Source of the DNA: Pyrofollis japonicus
GTDB lineage: Archaea; Thermoproteota; Thermoprotei_A; Sulfolobales; Pyrodictiaceae
Length of the DNA stretch: 64,000 nucleotides
Direction: 5' to 3'
NCBI RefSeq assembly: GCF_033097485.1
Contig: NZ_AP028634.1
Coordinates: forward strand, 1,603,126 to 1,667,125
How positions within the stretch are numbered: the first letter of the stretch is position 1; each line of letters opens with the position of its first letter. A program made the translations under genes and the position numbers. Of the stretch, positions 52,181 to 61,517 are shown one piece after another. Below the pieces are notes generated by a model. It searched no databases. It was not told where the DNA came from and was given only the letters and a program-made list of their open reading frames with translations.

Positions 52181-54100
52181 TTATGGATCATTAACTCTTA
52201 TCCACACTTTATATTCTCCTATGGAGCCTATTGAGATAAGCTTGAGTTCTGAAGCAGTTCTTTTTGTTATTATCATATTAGGCTTAGAAAAGATTATTTT
52301 TATTTCATATTTATCTAATATATACTTCTTTATACTAAAAGGTATTTGCGAGAAATTGTACTTACCTACGGCGGTATAACATATATCAAACAAGATAGAC
52401 GTATATACTCTGGTCTTAATCATGACATGCCTTGGGTCACATCCCAAAACCTTTTGAGGGAAGAGACCCCATAGAATATTTGCCTCTGGAGTAGCTGGCA
52501 AAAGAACTCTTCCTTTACTATTTTTAACTAAGTAATATAAGTTACTTATTAAATCTACATTTATTAGCTTTCTTTGAATTGGAGGATTTATTTTCAGTAT
52601 ATGTATAATTGTAGTAAAGAATAATATAACTATGATTAATATAATAATTAATCTTAATGTTTTTTTATTATTTAAATAAATAGATAAGAATCCAATCGAT
52701 GAAAATATAGATGTTACAATCATTATTAGAATATAAATTCTTGTAAATAAAAGGAATGGTGTAACAGTAATGAGAGCAATTGAAAAGAACAATGTTGAAA
52801 TAAATACTTTTTTATAAATTATTATATTATTTTTAATATATTGATAAAAACCTATTATAGCAAGAATATAAAAGATAGTTCCAAAATATTGTGTTGCCTT
52901 TAAATAGGCATTCACTAAGAACTTCGTGTATGGTATAAATTTGTAGCGTACATATAATCTTGGGTCGAAGGTCTTTCCAAGTACACCAGGCTCTATTTCT
53001 AAATATGGTATGTTTTTCCTAGGTTGCAAGTATTTCCATGTAGGAATGACATTTTTTCCCCATCCTTCTGTATAAGCTTTAAATACGGGTGTTGATTTAC
53101 TTAGAGCTAATGTAAAAATAAATAAAAAAACTATAAGAAAAATTAGTTTTTTATATATATTGCTTTTATATTCTTTTTTAATAATATTGAATAATAACGA
53201 TAATATTATATAGATTATGGCAGTTGCTAAAAATGTATAATGAAACATTATCAAAGAATATAGAATTAGAATTAATATTGCTATTTTTACATATTTCTTG
53301 TTAAATGATAAATTATAGGCAGTAATAAATGTAATGAAATATAACGCTCCTGCTATTGCATTACTGTTTATTGGATATGAAAGAACGTAGCCAAGCGCTG
53401 ATACTATTAAAATTGTCAAGATAATTATTAATACATATATCTCTCTTTTATTTTTAATATATAATATTTTATCAATATTAGAAAATATATTAAAAATTAT
53501 TCCTAATATTGATAAAAATATACCGAATATAAGTAGTGATATAAAAAACGAGCTAACTAGTATAGAAACGTGAAGTATGCTATGAAGATTCTCAACAATA
53601 TTTATTGTATCAAAATGTTTTATTAAAGGAATTGTTTTAATGAAAAATGTCGAATATAATGATATAATTATAGCAGATCCTAATGGATAAAAAGCGGGAT
53701 CGATGCTTGCAGGCTGATAACGGGGGATTTTTCCTTGGACAATAATATAGAATGCTTGAGATATTATGTTATTTTGATCCCATATATAAGGTAACAATTT
53801 ATAGGATTTAATACCTATAATTATAACCATTAGCATAACTATTGATAATGCTAGAAATACTTCTTTATATACAAAATTTAAGGAAATACTCTTTTTTAAA
53901 TCTCTTAATATAAGATATACTAGAAATAATGATGTCGCTATAACAGTTATTATAATATAAAGACTTAATCCTATAGTCAGTATTAATAGATGACTAATTA
54001 ACGTATTTAACGAAATATAGATAGTTAACATTAAAGTTATGATTTTAAATATATTTGCTATTCTAAAAAATAGAATATTTAGATATTTATTTTGAGTCAT
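52181..54100 (-). CDS. Polytopic membrane protein, GT-C glycosyltransferase-like
   Basis: The 639-residue protein has roughly twelve or more hydrophobic helices and a C-terminal soluble part from about residue 510. A loop after the early helices reads LLPYIWDQNNIISQAFYI and GKIPRYQPASIDPAFYPLG. An acidic residue in the first large loop is what GT-C transferases use, but no exact DxD motif is clear. The base composition is far more AT-rich than most of the window, with Ile, Lys and Asn codons dominating. It overlaps the next gene by 14 bases. An oligosaccharide polymerase is an alternative. Confidence 0.65.
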   Translation of the reverse strand: MTQNKYLNILFFRIANIFKIITLMLTIYISLNTLISHLLILTIGLSLYIIITVIATSLFLVYLILRDLKKSISLNFVYKEVFLALSIVMLMVIIIGIKSYKLLPYIWDQNNIISQAFYIIVQGKIPRYQPASIDPAFYPLGSAIIISLYSTFFIKTIPLIKHFDTINIVENLHSILHVSILVSSFFISLLIFGIFLSILGIIFNIFSNIDKILYIKNKREIYVLIIILTILIVSALGYVLSYPINSNAIAGALYFITFITAYNLSFNKKYVKIAILILILYSLIMFHYTFLATAIIYIILSLLFNIIKKEYKSNIYKKLIFLIVFLFIFTLALSKSTPVFKAYTEGWGKNVIPTWKYLQPRKNIPYLEIEPGVLGKTFDPRLYVRYKFIPYTKFLVNAYLKATQYFGTIFYILAIIGFYQYIKNNIIIYKKVFISTLFFSIALITVTPFLLFTRIYILIMIVTSIFSSIGFLSIYLNNKKTLRLIIILIIVILFFTTIIHILKINPPIQRKLINVDLISNLYYLVKNSKGRVLLPATPEANILWGLFPQKVLGCDPRHVMIKTRVYTSILFDICYTAVGKYNFSQIPFSIKKYILDKYEIKIIFSKPNMIITKRTASELKLISIGSIGEYKVWIRVNDP

Positions 54101-55070
54101 TTTTAAATACCTTTTTTAAAAGTATTAATATCATTATAGTAAGTGTATCTAATACACTTATAGGCTTGATGGAAAAATCATTTGCAAGTTCTTGTAATAC
54201 TGTATTTATGGCTTCTCTTACGTAACCATAATTTATACTATATAAATCCTTATCAAACGCAGTTTTCAAAAAATTATTATATATTTTTGAAAAATAGGAA
54301 TATTTTTTAAATATGTATAATCTAGATGCTTTATATGGTTCTGTGAAATGATAAGCTACAGCGTTTAATGATAAACATACTCGCATTTTCTTACGAAAGG
54401 CCCATATAATAGTTTTATTGTCATCTCCTCCTATAGGCTTTCCAGACATATAGCCTAGAAACTCATCGTTTTTCATATTCAAGTATAATTGTCTCTTAAT
54501 AGAAAGATTTGCACCCCATAGTCCTGATGAGCATGATGTGTAGCAATAAGATGGAGGCTCTATCACTATTATGTCATCTGATTTAATCCTTAGGCCACAT
54601 CGGCAAAGAAACCATGTATTATAAACCGTCAGGCCCCTTGCAATATATCTTGAAAAGCTTTTTTTAACAATATTTTTATAGGGTCTAGGAGGCAACAGAA
54701 TACCAGCTACAACATCACATCGATATTTATGGAAGGCTTTATGTACCTCATAACCCCATTTAGGACTTACAATAACATCATCATCTAGAAAAGATACTAT
54801 CTTGCCAGAAGCTATTCTTGCTAGCCTCCGTCTGCATGCTTCTAGAGGATCAGACCAGCCACATACATGAACAATTTTAAACTCGATATTATATTTGTTT
54901 GATAAATTAGTTATAATGCTCTTTAATCGAGGATTGTCATTATTTAGATTATTAATAATTATTTCTCTAATGTATTTTCTATTTTGATTGAGCATTAAGG
55001 TTCTTAAAAGATATGGTAGAACCTTTCTCTTATCTGCTGCTACTATTGCAACACTAATCTCTCTCTTCAA
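54087..55070 (-). CDS. GT2 glycosyltransferase
   Basis: The 327-residue enzyme has a GT-A domain: VAIVAADKRKVLPYLLRTLM (8-27), VHVCGWSDPLEACRRRLARI, and the metal-binding VSFLDDDVIVSPKWG near residue 95. A later GGDDNKTIIWAFRKK resembles the ED acceptor motif. No transmembrane helix is apparent apart from a hydrophobic C-terminus (ILILLKKVF). The TTG start is preceded by GGTGAC. It shares the AT-rich composition and strand with its neighbours and overlaps the membrane protein gene. Confidence 0.8.
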   Translation of the reverse strand: MKREISVAIVAADKRKVLPYLLRTLMLNQNRKYIREIIINNLNNDNPRLKSIITNLSNKYNIEFKIVHVCGWSDPLEACRRRLARIASGKIVSFLDDDVIVSPKWGYEVHKAFHKYRCDVVAGILLPPRPYKNIVKKSFSRYIARGLTVYNTWFLCRCGLRIKSDDIIVIEPPSYCYTSCSSGLWGANLSIKRQLYLNMKNDEFLGYMSGKPIGGDDNKTIIWAFRKKMRVCLSLNAVAYHFTEPYKASRLYIFKKYSYFSKIYNNFLKTAFDKDLYSINYGYVREAINTVLQELANDFSIKPISVLDTLTIMILILLKKVFKNDSK

Positions 55071-55123
55071 ATAAATGTCACCATAGAACTAAAATTCGCT
55101 TAAAATTTGCATCAAACCGAATG

Positions 55124-56068
55124 TTAATCAATAACCACCAAAGGGACGTATCTTAGCTCACTGCTATACAAAAGTGGCGGATGAAAAAATACTCTTATAC
55201 CATAGAAATAACCTCTTGCAGTACTTTTTTTTGTAAGTAGTTTATGGAAAGTTTCCTTTAAAATGAGACTTTTTCTAGTAAATATATTAAAATCATTTAA
55301 TAATGATTCATGGATAATATTTACTAATGATGATATGATTACTTTAATCAGATTTTCCCCTAGTAGCTCTCCGTGGTCAGAAGTGACTACTATAGTTCCG
55401 TCAAGATTTTTTATAAGCTTATATACATAATTAAGTACAATTTTGACATTATCCTCATACATACGGGCTAATAATTTCCAATTATGAGATATTATTTTGT
55501 TTAGTGTATTTCTTATCATATGGTCAAGAGATCCCTTAAGGAAGTCTTCACCGCTACTTTTATAAGTAATTTTTTTAAGCATATTAACGAACTCTTCACT
55601 TAAATAAGGATAATGTGGTTGTATAAACCATATTATTGACCTTTTCATTTTTTGAGTTCTTTTCCATACTTCAGTGTTAACTCTTACTATCCTATAGAGT
55701 CTCCACGGCGGTACAGTCATTAATTTGTCGCTCCAAGCTATTTTCCATACTTCAATAACTCTCTCAAATTTATCTTTGGCCTTCCAACATATACCCGAAA
55801 CACATGTTTCTTTATTAGAATTATTTATATAGGGATTAGCAGAAAAAACGACTGTATTGGGAAACTTTTTCGTAAAAACAGATGAAAGCCATTCTAAAGT
55901 CCAAGATGCAGGGCTTTTTGCTTTGTATACTGTATATTGTGTTAATTTCCATAATTTAGCAAAATAATCATAACGACAAGCGTCCAGTACGATAAGGTGG
56001 TCCCAAGACAAATTATGAATTAGATTTATTTGATTTATAGCTGATTTGTTATCAGTTATAATTCTCAA
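55124..56068 (-). CDS. Alkaline phosphatase/sulfatase-fold protein
   Basis: The 314-residue protein begins with LIVLDACRYDYF (25-36), a sulfatase-superfamily first strand in which C31 stands near the metal aspartate. It has the second metal site TIVVTSDHGELLGE near residue 230. It lacks a recognisable CxPxR formylglycine motif, so it need not be a sulfatase. Similar proteins occur in archaeal surface-glycan clusters. No signal peptide is seen. AT-rich, same strand as the glycosyltransferases. Confidence 0.7.
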   Translation of the reverse strand: MRIITDNKSAINQINLIHNLSWDHLIVLDACRYDYFAKLWKLTQYTVYKAKSPASWTLEWLSSVFTKKFPNTVVFSANPYINNSNKETCVSGICWKAKDKFERVIEVWKIAWSDKLMTVPPWRLYRIVRVNTEVWKRTQKMKRSIIWFIQPHYPYLSEEFVNMLKKITYKSSGEDFLKGSLDHMIRNTLNKIISHNWKLLARMYEDNVKIVLNYVYKLIKNLDGTIVVTSDHGELLGENLIKVIISSLVNIIHESLLNDFNIFTRKSLILKETFHKLLTKKSTARGYFYGIRVFFHPPLLYSSELRYVPLVVID

Positions 56069-56138
56069 CGTTTGTTGCCCTAATAGACTTTATTTCTTGT
56101 TTAGATCATGTCTGAAATCTCTCCTGGTTCCGCAAGAA

Positions 56139-56582
56139 TTATGGCCAAGTTCTTAGCCATGGATTGTCTAAGAGCTGTATACCTATAGCGAGGAGTACGT
56201 CCAAACCCTTCTCCAGTAGCTGTGTGAATAACCTCTTCGTCTCACTGACTAGCAAGTGAAGGATAGCTGCGTAGACTGCCCTCCCTCGAACAGTAGCCAT
56301 TTCGACCATTACCCAAATATTTCGCAATATCTCAACTAAGAAAGCTGATTGGTAAACGGTAACAGGGGCCCGTGCAGCTGCTACGAGGAGTGCTCGTTGC
56401 TCGCTTGCTAAGGTTCTCCATGCTCCATTGCGGAGTGCTCTTCTAAGGAGCCGCTGCACTGCAACGCGTGGAACCGGGTAGGGCCCTGGGGCAAGGAGTT
56501 CAACAGTAAGCCTCCAAGCAGCTTCCCTAGCCTTAGCGTATTTTTGCATAGCTAGTATTGATAGTCTTGTTAATAACGTCAA
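56139..56582 (-). CDS. Hypothetical helical protein
   Basis: The 147-residue protein is not recognised. It is almost entirely helical and rich in Ala, Leu and Arg (YAKAREAAWRLTVELLAPGP, RRALRNGAWRTLASEQRALL). Its base composition is GC-rich, unlike the AT-rich block immediately after it, so it marks the edge of that block. It could start at the TTG at 56582 or an internal ATG before QKYAKAREAAW. Confidence 0.5.
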   Translation of the reverse strand: MTLLTRLSILAMQKYAKAREAAWRLTVELLAPGPYPVPRVAVQRLLRRALRNGAWRTLASEQRALLVAAARAPVTVYQSAFLVEILRNIWVMVEMATVRGRAVYAAILHLLVSETKRLFTQLLEKGLDVLLAIGIQLLDNPWLRTWP

Positions 56583-56922
56583 GGCCCCAGGGCCCCGCAG
56601 ACCGAATGTCCGAAAAAGAAAACATACTGTCCTATAGGGGGATATAAGCCTATCAACCGAGAAGGCGAAGATATCACTATAATATGTGCTTCACGCCAAG
56701 TGTCTAACCGAAACATGCTTCTTTCGTTATGGATTAAGAAGCTATTCGACAAAATCTTTTAAAGAGTAACAAGAATAATTAAAACATAATCATTAGAGCC
56801 ATATGGATGATATAATGTAAATTTCAACTATAATATAAAGTCAAGATAAATTAATGGTTCATAAGAGTTACCTAGCACTCTGCTGCAAGCTGTGCCGTAG
56901 AACTTGAATACTTCAATACTTC
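56583..56922. other. AT-rich intergenic stretch without a gene
   Basis: No ORF of coding character, tRNA or clear repeat is seen. Several TATA-like runs (TATAATATG near 56680, GATATAATG near 56810) could be promoters for the flanking minus-strand gene at 56582. Confidence 0.5.
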
Positions 56923-57672
56923 CTAGTTCTCATTATTGACATCTAAGAATTCTTTTATTTCTTCGTGATTAAGTTTCTTATATCTTTCGAGGCTTCCTAC
57001 GTCGTACCAGGGGCCTTTATAGATATAGGCTTTTACGCGCATTTCGCTCCTTATCATCCAGGGGATTAGGTCTCCCATTATGTCGAAGCTTTTGCCGAGT
57101 TCTTTCTCGGCTTGTGGCAGTACGTTTGGGTTTAGGGTGAGTATGGCTATTGTTGCTTTTATTTCTAGCCAGGGTTTTTCTCGTAACTCTACTATGTTGT
57201 TGCCCTCGAGCTTGGCTACGCCTACTGGTACTCGATACCTGTCTGCGAGTGCTAGTACTGCGTCAGCTTTTTCCCGGACGTGGTACTCTAGCAGTTCTTT
57301 TACGTTTAGGGGGGCGAGTATGTCTCCGTACCATATTAGGATCGGGTTTGAGTTTAGGAGGCCTTGCTTGTAGGCGTTGAGGACTGCGCCGCCAGTGTCA
57401 CGGTACTCCTCGGTGTCGAGGCTGTAGTGTATTCTTACTCCCCATCTCTCGCCGTTGTTGAAGTAGTTTCGTATCTGTTTCCATTTGTAGCCTACGAGGA
57501 GCACGATCTCTTTTATGCCGTGTTTTGCGAGCCACCGGATGATGTACTCTAGAAGCGGCCTCTCATCGGGGCCTAGTGGAATCATGGGCTTAGGCACTAT
57601 CTCTGTGTAGGGGCGGAATCTTGAACCCTCGCCTCCGGCAAGGATGGCTGCGACGATATTGTTTATGTTCAA
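56923..57672 (-). CDS. Sugar-phosphate nucleotidyltransferase
   Basis: The 249-residue enzyme has the nucleotidyltransferase signature ILAGGEGSRFRPYTEIVPKP (residues 10-29), ERPLLEYIIRWL, DTGGAVLNAY and the metal-site WYGDILAP. It makes an NDP-sugar (GDP-mannose, UDP-glucose or dTDP-glucose type) from NTP and sugar-1-phosphate. It lacks the C-terminal beta-helix of longer family members. The TTG start follows GGAGGG. It probably feeds the nearby glycosyltransferases. Confidence 0.87.
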   Translation of the reverse strand: MNINNIVAAILAGGEGSRFRPYTEIVPKPMIPLGPDERPLLEYIIRWLAKHGIKEIVLLVGYKWKQIRNYFNNGERWGVRIHYSLDTEEYRDTGGAVLNAYKQGLLNSNPILIWYGDILAPLNVKELLEYHVREKADAVLALADRYRVPVGVAKLEGNNIVELREKPWLEIKATIAILTLNPNVLPQAEKELGKSFDIMGDLIPWMIRSEMRVKAYIYKGPWYDVGSLERYKKLNHEEIKEFLDVNNEN

Positions 57673-57879
57673 GAGGCTGACCCTCCAGAGAAAAGAGCCT
57701 CTGATACGTCTGGCTTATATCCATATTGCTATATTGTTCTTGGCATGCACTCTTACTGTTTCTTGCATAACTCCATTATGATATTTAAAACACTTAAGTA
57801 CATTAAAAGATTATTTTTGTATTCAGAAATTATCCATATTGGAACCAAGGTGAGGCTTCCTACATCTCTGGCTTAGCGG

Positions 57880-58845
57880 CTATTGTAATGTATCACTGTG
57901 TTTTGCTAGTATTTTTAGCTTTTCTAGAGCCTCGGTGAATGGTATGAGATCTAGTGGCGCCGTCGTGGTCAGTACGAGTTTCTCGGGCTTGCAGGTCTTC
58001 TCCACTTCTTGTATTGCTTGCCTTGTTTTCTCTAGGGGGTCTGGGTAGATGCTGCGGGCGTTGATTACTCCTAGTGCTAGGCCCTGGGGGCAGGCCTTGG
58101 CTAGTGCCTTTAGGGCTTTGCTGGGTGCGTCTGCGTAGCTTATTGCCACGTAGTCTGCCTTGGCCTCTGCTAGTTCTTGCATGGCTTCGGGGCTTGGGGG
58201 GTGGTAGTAGACTGAGAGGATCTTTGTGCCCGCTAGTGGCGCGAAGTATTTGTTGAAGAGCTCTGCGACGAGCTTGGCGTCCTCCTTGGTTGCGTCGGGG
58301 TCTCCTAGCCAGGGCTCGGCTACCTCGAAGCCAGCTGCGCCTGCTTCTAGGGCTTTTCTTGCCTCCTCGGCTAGTATCCTTGCTATCTCCTCCGCGAGCC
58401 CCTCTGCGCCGATCCCGGCCTCGTTCTTGGAGAGCTTGGCAAACGTCACCGGGCCCGGCACCAATACGCGTAGCCCGTGGCCCTTGGGCAGCCGGGGTGC
58501 TAGCAGCTTGGCCCTGGAGGGAAGCACCCAGCGCGCGGGGTCAGGCTTGTCGCGGAACACGGGGACGCGGTAGAAGAAGTTGTTGTCGAAGAACCTCTGC
58601 AAACCGTCCACGGCGACGTTCCGCCACGCCTCGGCGAAGGGCCGGAACATGTCGTGCCAAGACAGCACAGGGTCAGCAACCAAGCGGTACCCGAGCCCCA
58701 CCTGCGCGCCGACCACCAATAGCTCCTCGAAGAACACTGTTCGGTAAGCCTCCAGGAACCCCACCGCGCCGTTATCCAGGTCCCTCATAGCGTGCCTAGC
58801 GTTATCACTACGGGGGAACCCTCCTAGCACAAACGCCTCAACCAT
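57880..58845 (-). CDS. MetE-like protein lacking the zinc site
   Basis: The 321-residue protein starts MVEAFVLGGFPRSDNAR, the archaeal MetE-type N-terminus, and has LVPGPVTFAKLSKN near 125 and a TIM-barrel pattern to the end. Core methionine synthases hold zinc with HxC, E and a C-terminal DCGL cysteine. Here the corresponding places read YYHPPSPE, ISYADAP and TTAPLDLIP, so the cysteines are absent. It may be the non-catalytic half of a split enzyme or act on another substrate. The frame is open to 58908, but the ATG at 58845 follows GGTGG and fits the family start. Confidence 0.7.
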   Translation of the reverse strand: MVEAFVLGGFPRSDNARHAMRDLDNGAVGFLEAYRTVFFEELLVVGAQVGLGYRLVADPVLSWHDMFRPFAEAWRNVAVDGLQRFFDNNFFYRVPVFRDKPDPARWVLPSRAKLLAPRLPKGHGLRVLVPGPVTFAKLSKNEAGIGAEGLAEEIARILAEEARKALEAGAAGFEVAEPWLGDPDATKEDAKLVAELFNKYFAPLAGTKILSVYYHPPSPEAMQELAEAKADYVAISYADAPSKALKALAKACPQGLALGVINARSIYPDPLEKTRQAIQEVEKTCKPEKLVLTTTAPLDLIPFTEALEKLKILAKHSDTLQ

Positions 58846-59185
58846 CAAGCCACCACCCACACCAAGAGCTGCTACAGCACAGAGTCCTAAGACAACCACC
58901 ACAAACAAGCCAATACAAAAACCCTACCACCCTCCACTCTCTACGACGAAGCGGTTCGCCACGTTCCTCTCCGGGGCCTAGTAGTTATCCTGCGGGGAAG
59001 GGGCTGTACAGCTGAGCACGTATATCATTAGTAGCTGCTAGCCCTGCCCGTCATACGGTATGGTTGTCTCTGGGAGGATGAACCCTGGCACGGAGTTGTA
59101 CGGGACTATGCGTGTTCCTTACTGCTAGCCGGGGCTACACTTTATACCGTGTCTACGAGCATATACTGTTTTGAGGGTGTTTACA
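58846..59185. other. Intergenic stretch with a possible gene remnant
   Basis: Most of this gap has no gene. On the minus strand near 59040-59115 a short frame reads RIVPYNSVPGFILPETTIPY before a TAG and looks coding-like. No family was recognised. A TATA-like CTTTATACC near 59140 could serve the VapBC operon. Confidence 0.35.
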
Positions 59186-59410
59186 GTGAGCGTAGTCATT
59201 AGTGTCCGTATACCCCGAAAGCTAAAGGAGGAGCTTGAGAAGCTCGGCGTGAACTACTCTGCAGCGATCCGCAAGTTTCTCGAGGAGCTTGTTCGCCGGG
59301 AAAGGGCTCGCAGGCTACGAGAGGAGCTTGAGAGGTTTCGAAGAAGCGTAGACAGGGTTGAGGGTAATCTCGCTGCCGAGTTCATCCGGGAGGATAGGGA
59401 TGCGCGCTAG
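59186..59410 (+). CDS. vapB: VapB-type antitoxin
   Basis: The 74-residue antitoxin begins SVVISVRIPRKLKEELEKLG, the ribbon-helix-helix pattern, followed by a long charged helix and ends FIREDRDAR. The frame is open to a TTG at 59171, but the GTG at 59186 has GAGGGTG upstream and gives the family N-terminus. It overlaps the VapC start by 11 bases. Confidence 0.88.
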   Translation: MSVVISVRIPRKLKEELEKLGVNYSAAIRKFLEELVRRERARRLREELERFRRSVDRVEGNLAAEFIREDRDAR

Positions 59411-59840
59411 ACCCGTCGTTGTGGATGCGAGCGTGGTAGTGAAATGGGTTATCCCGGAAGAGTATTCTGAGCAGGCGCTGAGACTGCTCAACGACCATCT
59501 TGACGGCAAGATTGAGGCACACGCTCCATGCCTAGTAGTCTTCGAGGCCGCGAGCGCTCTGAGAAAATACGTGCTCCGCGGAATACTGTCCGAGCAACAA
59601 GCGCGAGAAGCCATGAAACTCATATGGAAAGCAGAACCCGTCATAGAGCACATAGGCTCGCAGCAAGCAATCGAGGCGCTCAGCCTCAGCTTAGAGCTAG
59701 GCATAACACCCTATGACGCAGCCTACCTCGCATTGGCGAAGAAGCTCGGAGCAGTACTCTTCACCGCCGACGAGAAACTATTAGCCAACCCAAAGATAGC
59801 AGACATGAAGATAGTCAAGCACATAGCCAGCTACGAGTAG
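59400..59840 (+). CDS. vapC: VapC-type PIN-domain toxin
   Basis: The 146-residue PIN protein has VVVDASVVVKWVIPEE (about 6-21; first acidic residue D9), a conserved E in FEAASALRKYVL, and ITPYDAAYLALAKKLGAVLFTADEKLL. The ATG at 59400 follows GGGAGGATAGGG and replaces an upstream in-frame start that lies inside vapB. It is the toxin of the overlapping VapBC pair. Confidence 0.92.
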   Translation: MRARPVVVDASVVVKWVIPEEYSEQALRLLNDHLDGKIEAHAPCLVVFEAASALRKYVLRGILSEQQAREAMKLIWKAEPVIEHIGSQQAIEALSLSLELGITPYDAAYLALAKKLGAVLFTADEKLLANPKIADMKIVKHIASYE

Positions 59841-59882
59841 GGCCAACCCAAGCACAAAGCAGCGGCCTTAGAGCTACATACG

Positions 59883-60521
59883 CTATCTCTTCTTCCTGCC
59901 TTGGAGTAATTGGCGTAGGAGCTCCTCTACGCGTGGGCTCACGTACTTGTCTGGGCACGGGGGCTCTACTGGTTCCCCGCGTTTGGCTTTCTCGACGCGC
60001 TCTGGGAACCCGAGCACGATTTCACGTAGTAGCTCATTGGTGTCGAGGACTCCCTCGTACTTCTCCCTGTAAATAACCCTCCCGTTTTCGGCTAGCGCTG
60101 CGAGCGTCGTCGGCGATGCCTTTACCAGGTATTCTTCGAAGGTCTTGGCGGCTGCCTCTGAGTCGCAGTCCTTTTCGAACCAGGCGCAAAGAACTATTAC
60201 GTAGAAGTAGCCCTGCCTATCCCCATGCTCCTCTATGAAGGGGTACCAGTACTTGTCATGGATTCTGCAAGCAGGGCATCTAGTGTTGTCGAAGTAGACG
60301 ACGTAGGTGCCGTCTCCTAGTTCTCCCGGCCGGAACGCCTCTCCCTCGGTGCGTAGCAGCCTCCACTTCCGGGTAGAGGGGTCGTAGACGTATATGCCGT
60401 GCCTGCTTCCGGGGCCCACCTTCTCCACTACTTCTCCGCTCTCCTCGCGCAACTCTCTCCACATCTTCTTGGCCTTCTCCTCCAGGAGCCTCTTGATCTC
60501 CTCGTTGACCGGGCTACCCAT
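59883..60521 (-). CDS. Thioredoxin-fold protein with CPAC motif
   Basis: The 212-residue protein has a thioredoxin-like strand and active site, TYVVYFDNTRCPACRIHDK (72-90; C82, C85), later SPTTLAALAENGRVIYREKYEG with a cis-Pro-like position, and a helical N-terminal extension of about 40 residues. CPAC is unusual compared with CGPC of thioredoxins. There is no signal peptide from the ATG at 60521, which follows GGGGGTGA; the longer open frame to 60659 is less likely. It may be a cytoplasmic redox or thiol-disulfide protein. Confidence 0.75.
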   Translation of the reverse strand: MGSPVNEEIKRLLEEKAKKMWRELREESGEVVEKVGPGSRHGIYVYDPSTRKWRLLRTEGEAFRPGELGDGTYVVYFDNTRCPACRIHDKYWYPFIEEHGDRQGYFYVIVLCAWFEKDCDSEAAAKTFEEYLVKASPTTLAALAENGRVIYREKYEGVLDTNELLREIVLGFPERVEKAKRGEPVEPPCPDKYVSPRVEELLRQLLQGRKKR

Positions 60522-60671
60522 GGATCCGTCACCCCCAGGAGCTAGATTGGGAGAATCCTCTTGGCTCGCTGGATCCTTGCAAAGCGGTAGAGGTGTAGCA
60601 GCGGGATCACACCGAGAAACAAATAGCAAAGCCAAATTCCTACTACACGGCTTAACCATCTTGCGGTATTT

Positions 60672-61079
60672 CTAAGGAATAACCTTTAGTCCCAGCTTTG
60701 AAGCTCTTCTCCGAAGCTTTTTATCATACGTAGCCAATACGAGGCCATGATGAAGAGCCATGGCAAGAATGATATAGTCATTCACCTCTTTTACATTCTC
60801 CCCATCTACTTCAAGCATATGGAGCGCGTTAAGAATAACTATTTTGGGTTCTAATACGTATGTTATCCTAGGGTCTTCAAAGTATTCTTGTAGTTTTTGT
60901 GCAACAAAGTCCGGGCTCGCACCCACGAGTCGGAGCATGACCCATATATATTCGTGGATAACAATTGATGGAATATAGATTTCCTTGGCGCCATCAATAA
61001 TCCCTATCGCCTCCTCGTGGTGCTCACTATCCTCAACGGTCTCGTATACTAGGATATTCGTGTCAGGAAGTAGCTTCAA
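60672..61079 (-). CDS. vapC: VapC-type PIN-domain toxin
   Basis: The 135-residue PIN protein has LLPDTNILVYETVED (D6), a conserved E in IPSIVIHEYIWVML, and VKEVNDYIILAMALHHGLVLATYDKKL with the further acidic residues. The TTG start overlaps the antitoxin's end by 17 bases, as is usual in these operons. Its partner is an AbrB-type antitoxin rather than a ribbon-helix-helix one. Confidence 0.9.
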   Translation of the reverse strand: MKLLPDTNILVYETVEDSEHHEEAIGIIDGAKEIYIPSIVIHEYIWVMLRLVGASPDFVAQKLQEYFEDPRITYVLEPKIVILNALHMLEVDGENVKEVNDYIILAMALHHGLVLATYDKKLRRRASKLGLKVIP

Positions 61080-61302
61080 TCATCATCTCCTCAACAGCTT
61101 CCTCCATTTCCTCAACACTTATCTTCTTACCAGCCCTTAGCGTCAACCTCCTTTTTCGCAACGGAACTATTTTGATAACACCTTCAGCCTCATCATAAAC
61201 TACTTTAACGAGATCACCCTCCTTTATCCCTGCCTTGGCCCTTACCGCTGCAGGAATAGTGACCTGGTAATGACGAGTAACCTTAACAACCTCTTCAACC
61301 AC
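61063..61302 (-). CDS. vapB: AbrB/SpoVT-type antitoxin
   Basis: The 79-residue protein has the swapped-hairpin pattern KVTRHYQVTIPAAVRAKAGI followed by EGDLVKVVYDEAEGVIKIVP, then a helical acidic tail (EEMEEAVEEMMIEA) that would bind the toxin. It would autoregulate the operon. The upstream 61303-61517 holds no gene. Confidence 0.9.
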   Translation of the reverse strand: MVEEVVKVTRHYQVTIPAAVRAKAGIKEGDLVKVVYDEAEGVIKIVPLRKRRLTLRAGKKISVEEMEEAVEEMMIEATS

Positions 61303-61517
61303 AATAATTCCCTAGTAAGGAAGTGTATACTACTACTACATAAGGATTTCTAGTAGAGAGCTATTATCCGCAATAAGGCGTTTAGATAAAACCGGTAGCT
61401 CAATACATATTTCAGGAATACTCTTTCGCCTACCGCTCCAAGGCCCGGTCCAGCAATTTTTCAATAATCCTTCATACTCCCTAGTCCTCTTAGCACTACA
61501 GAGCGGCGCGGCTCCGA

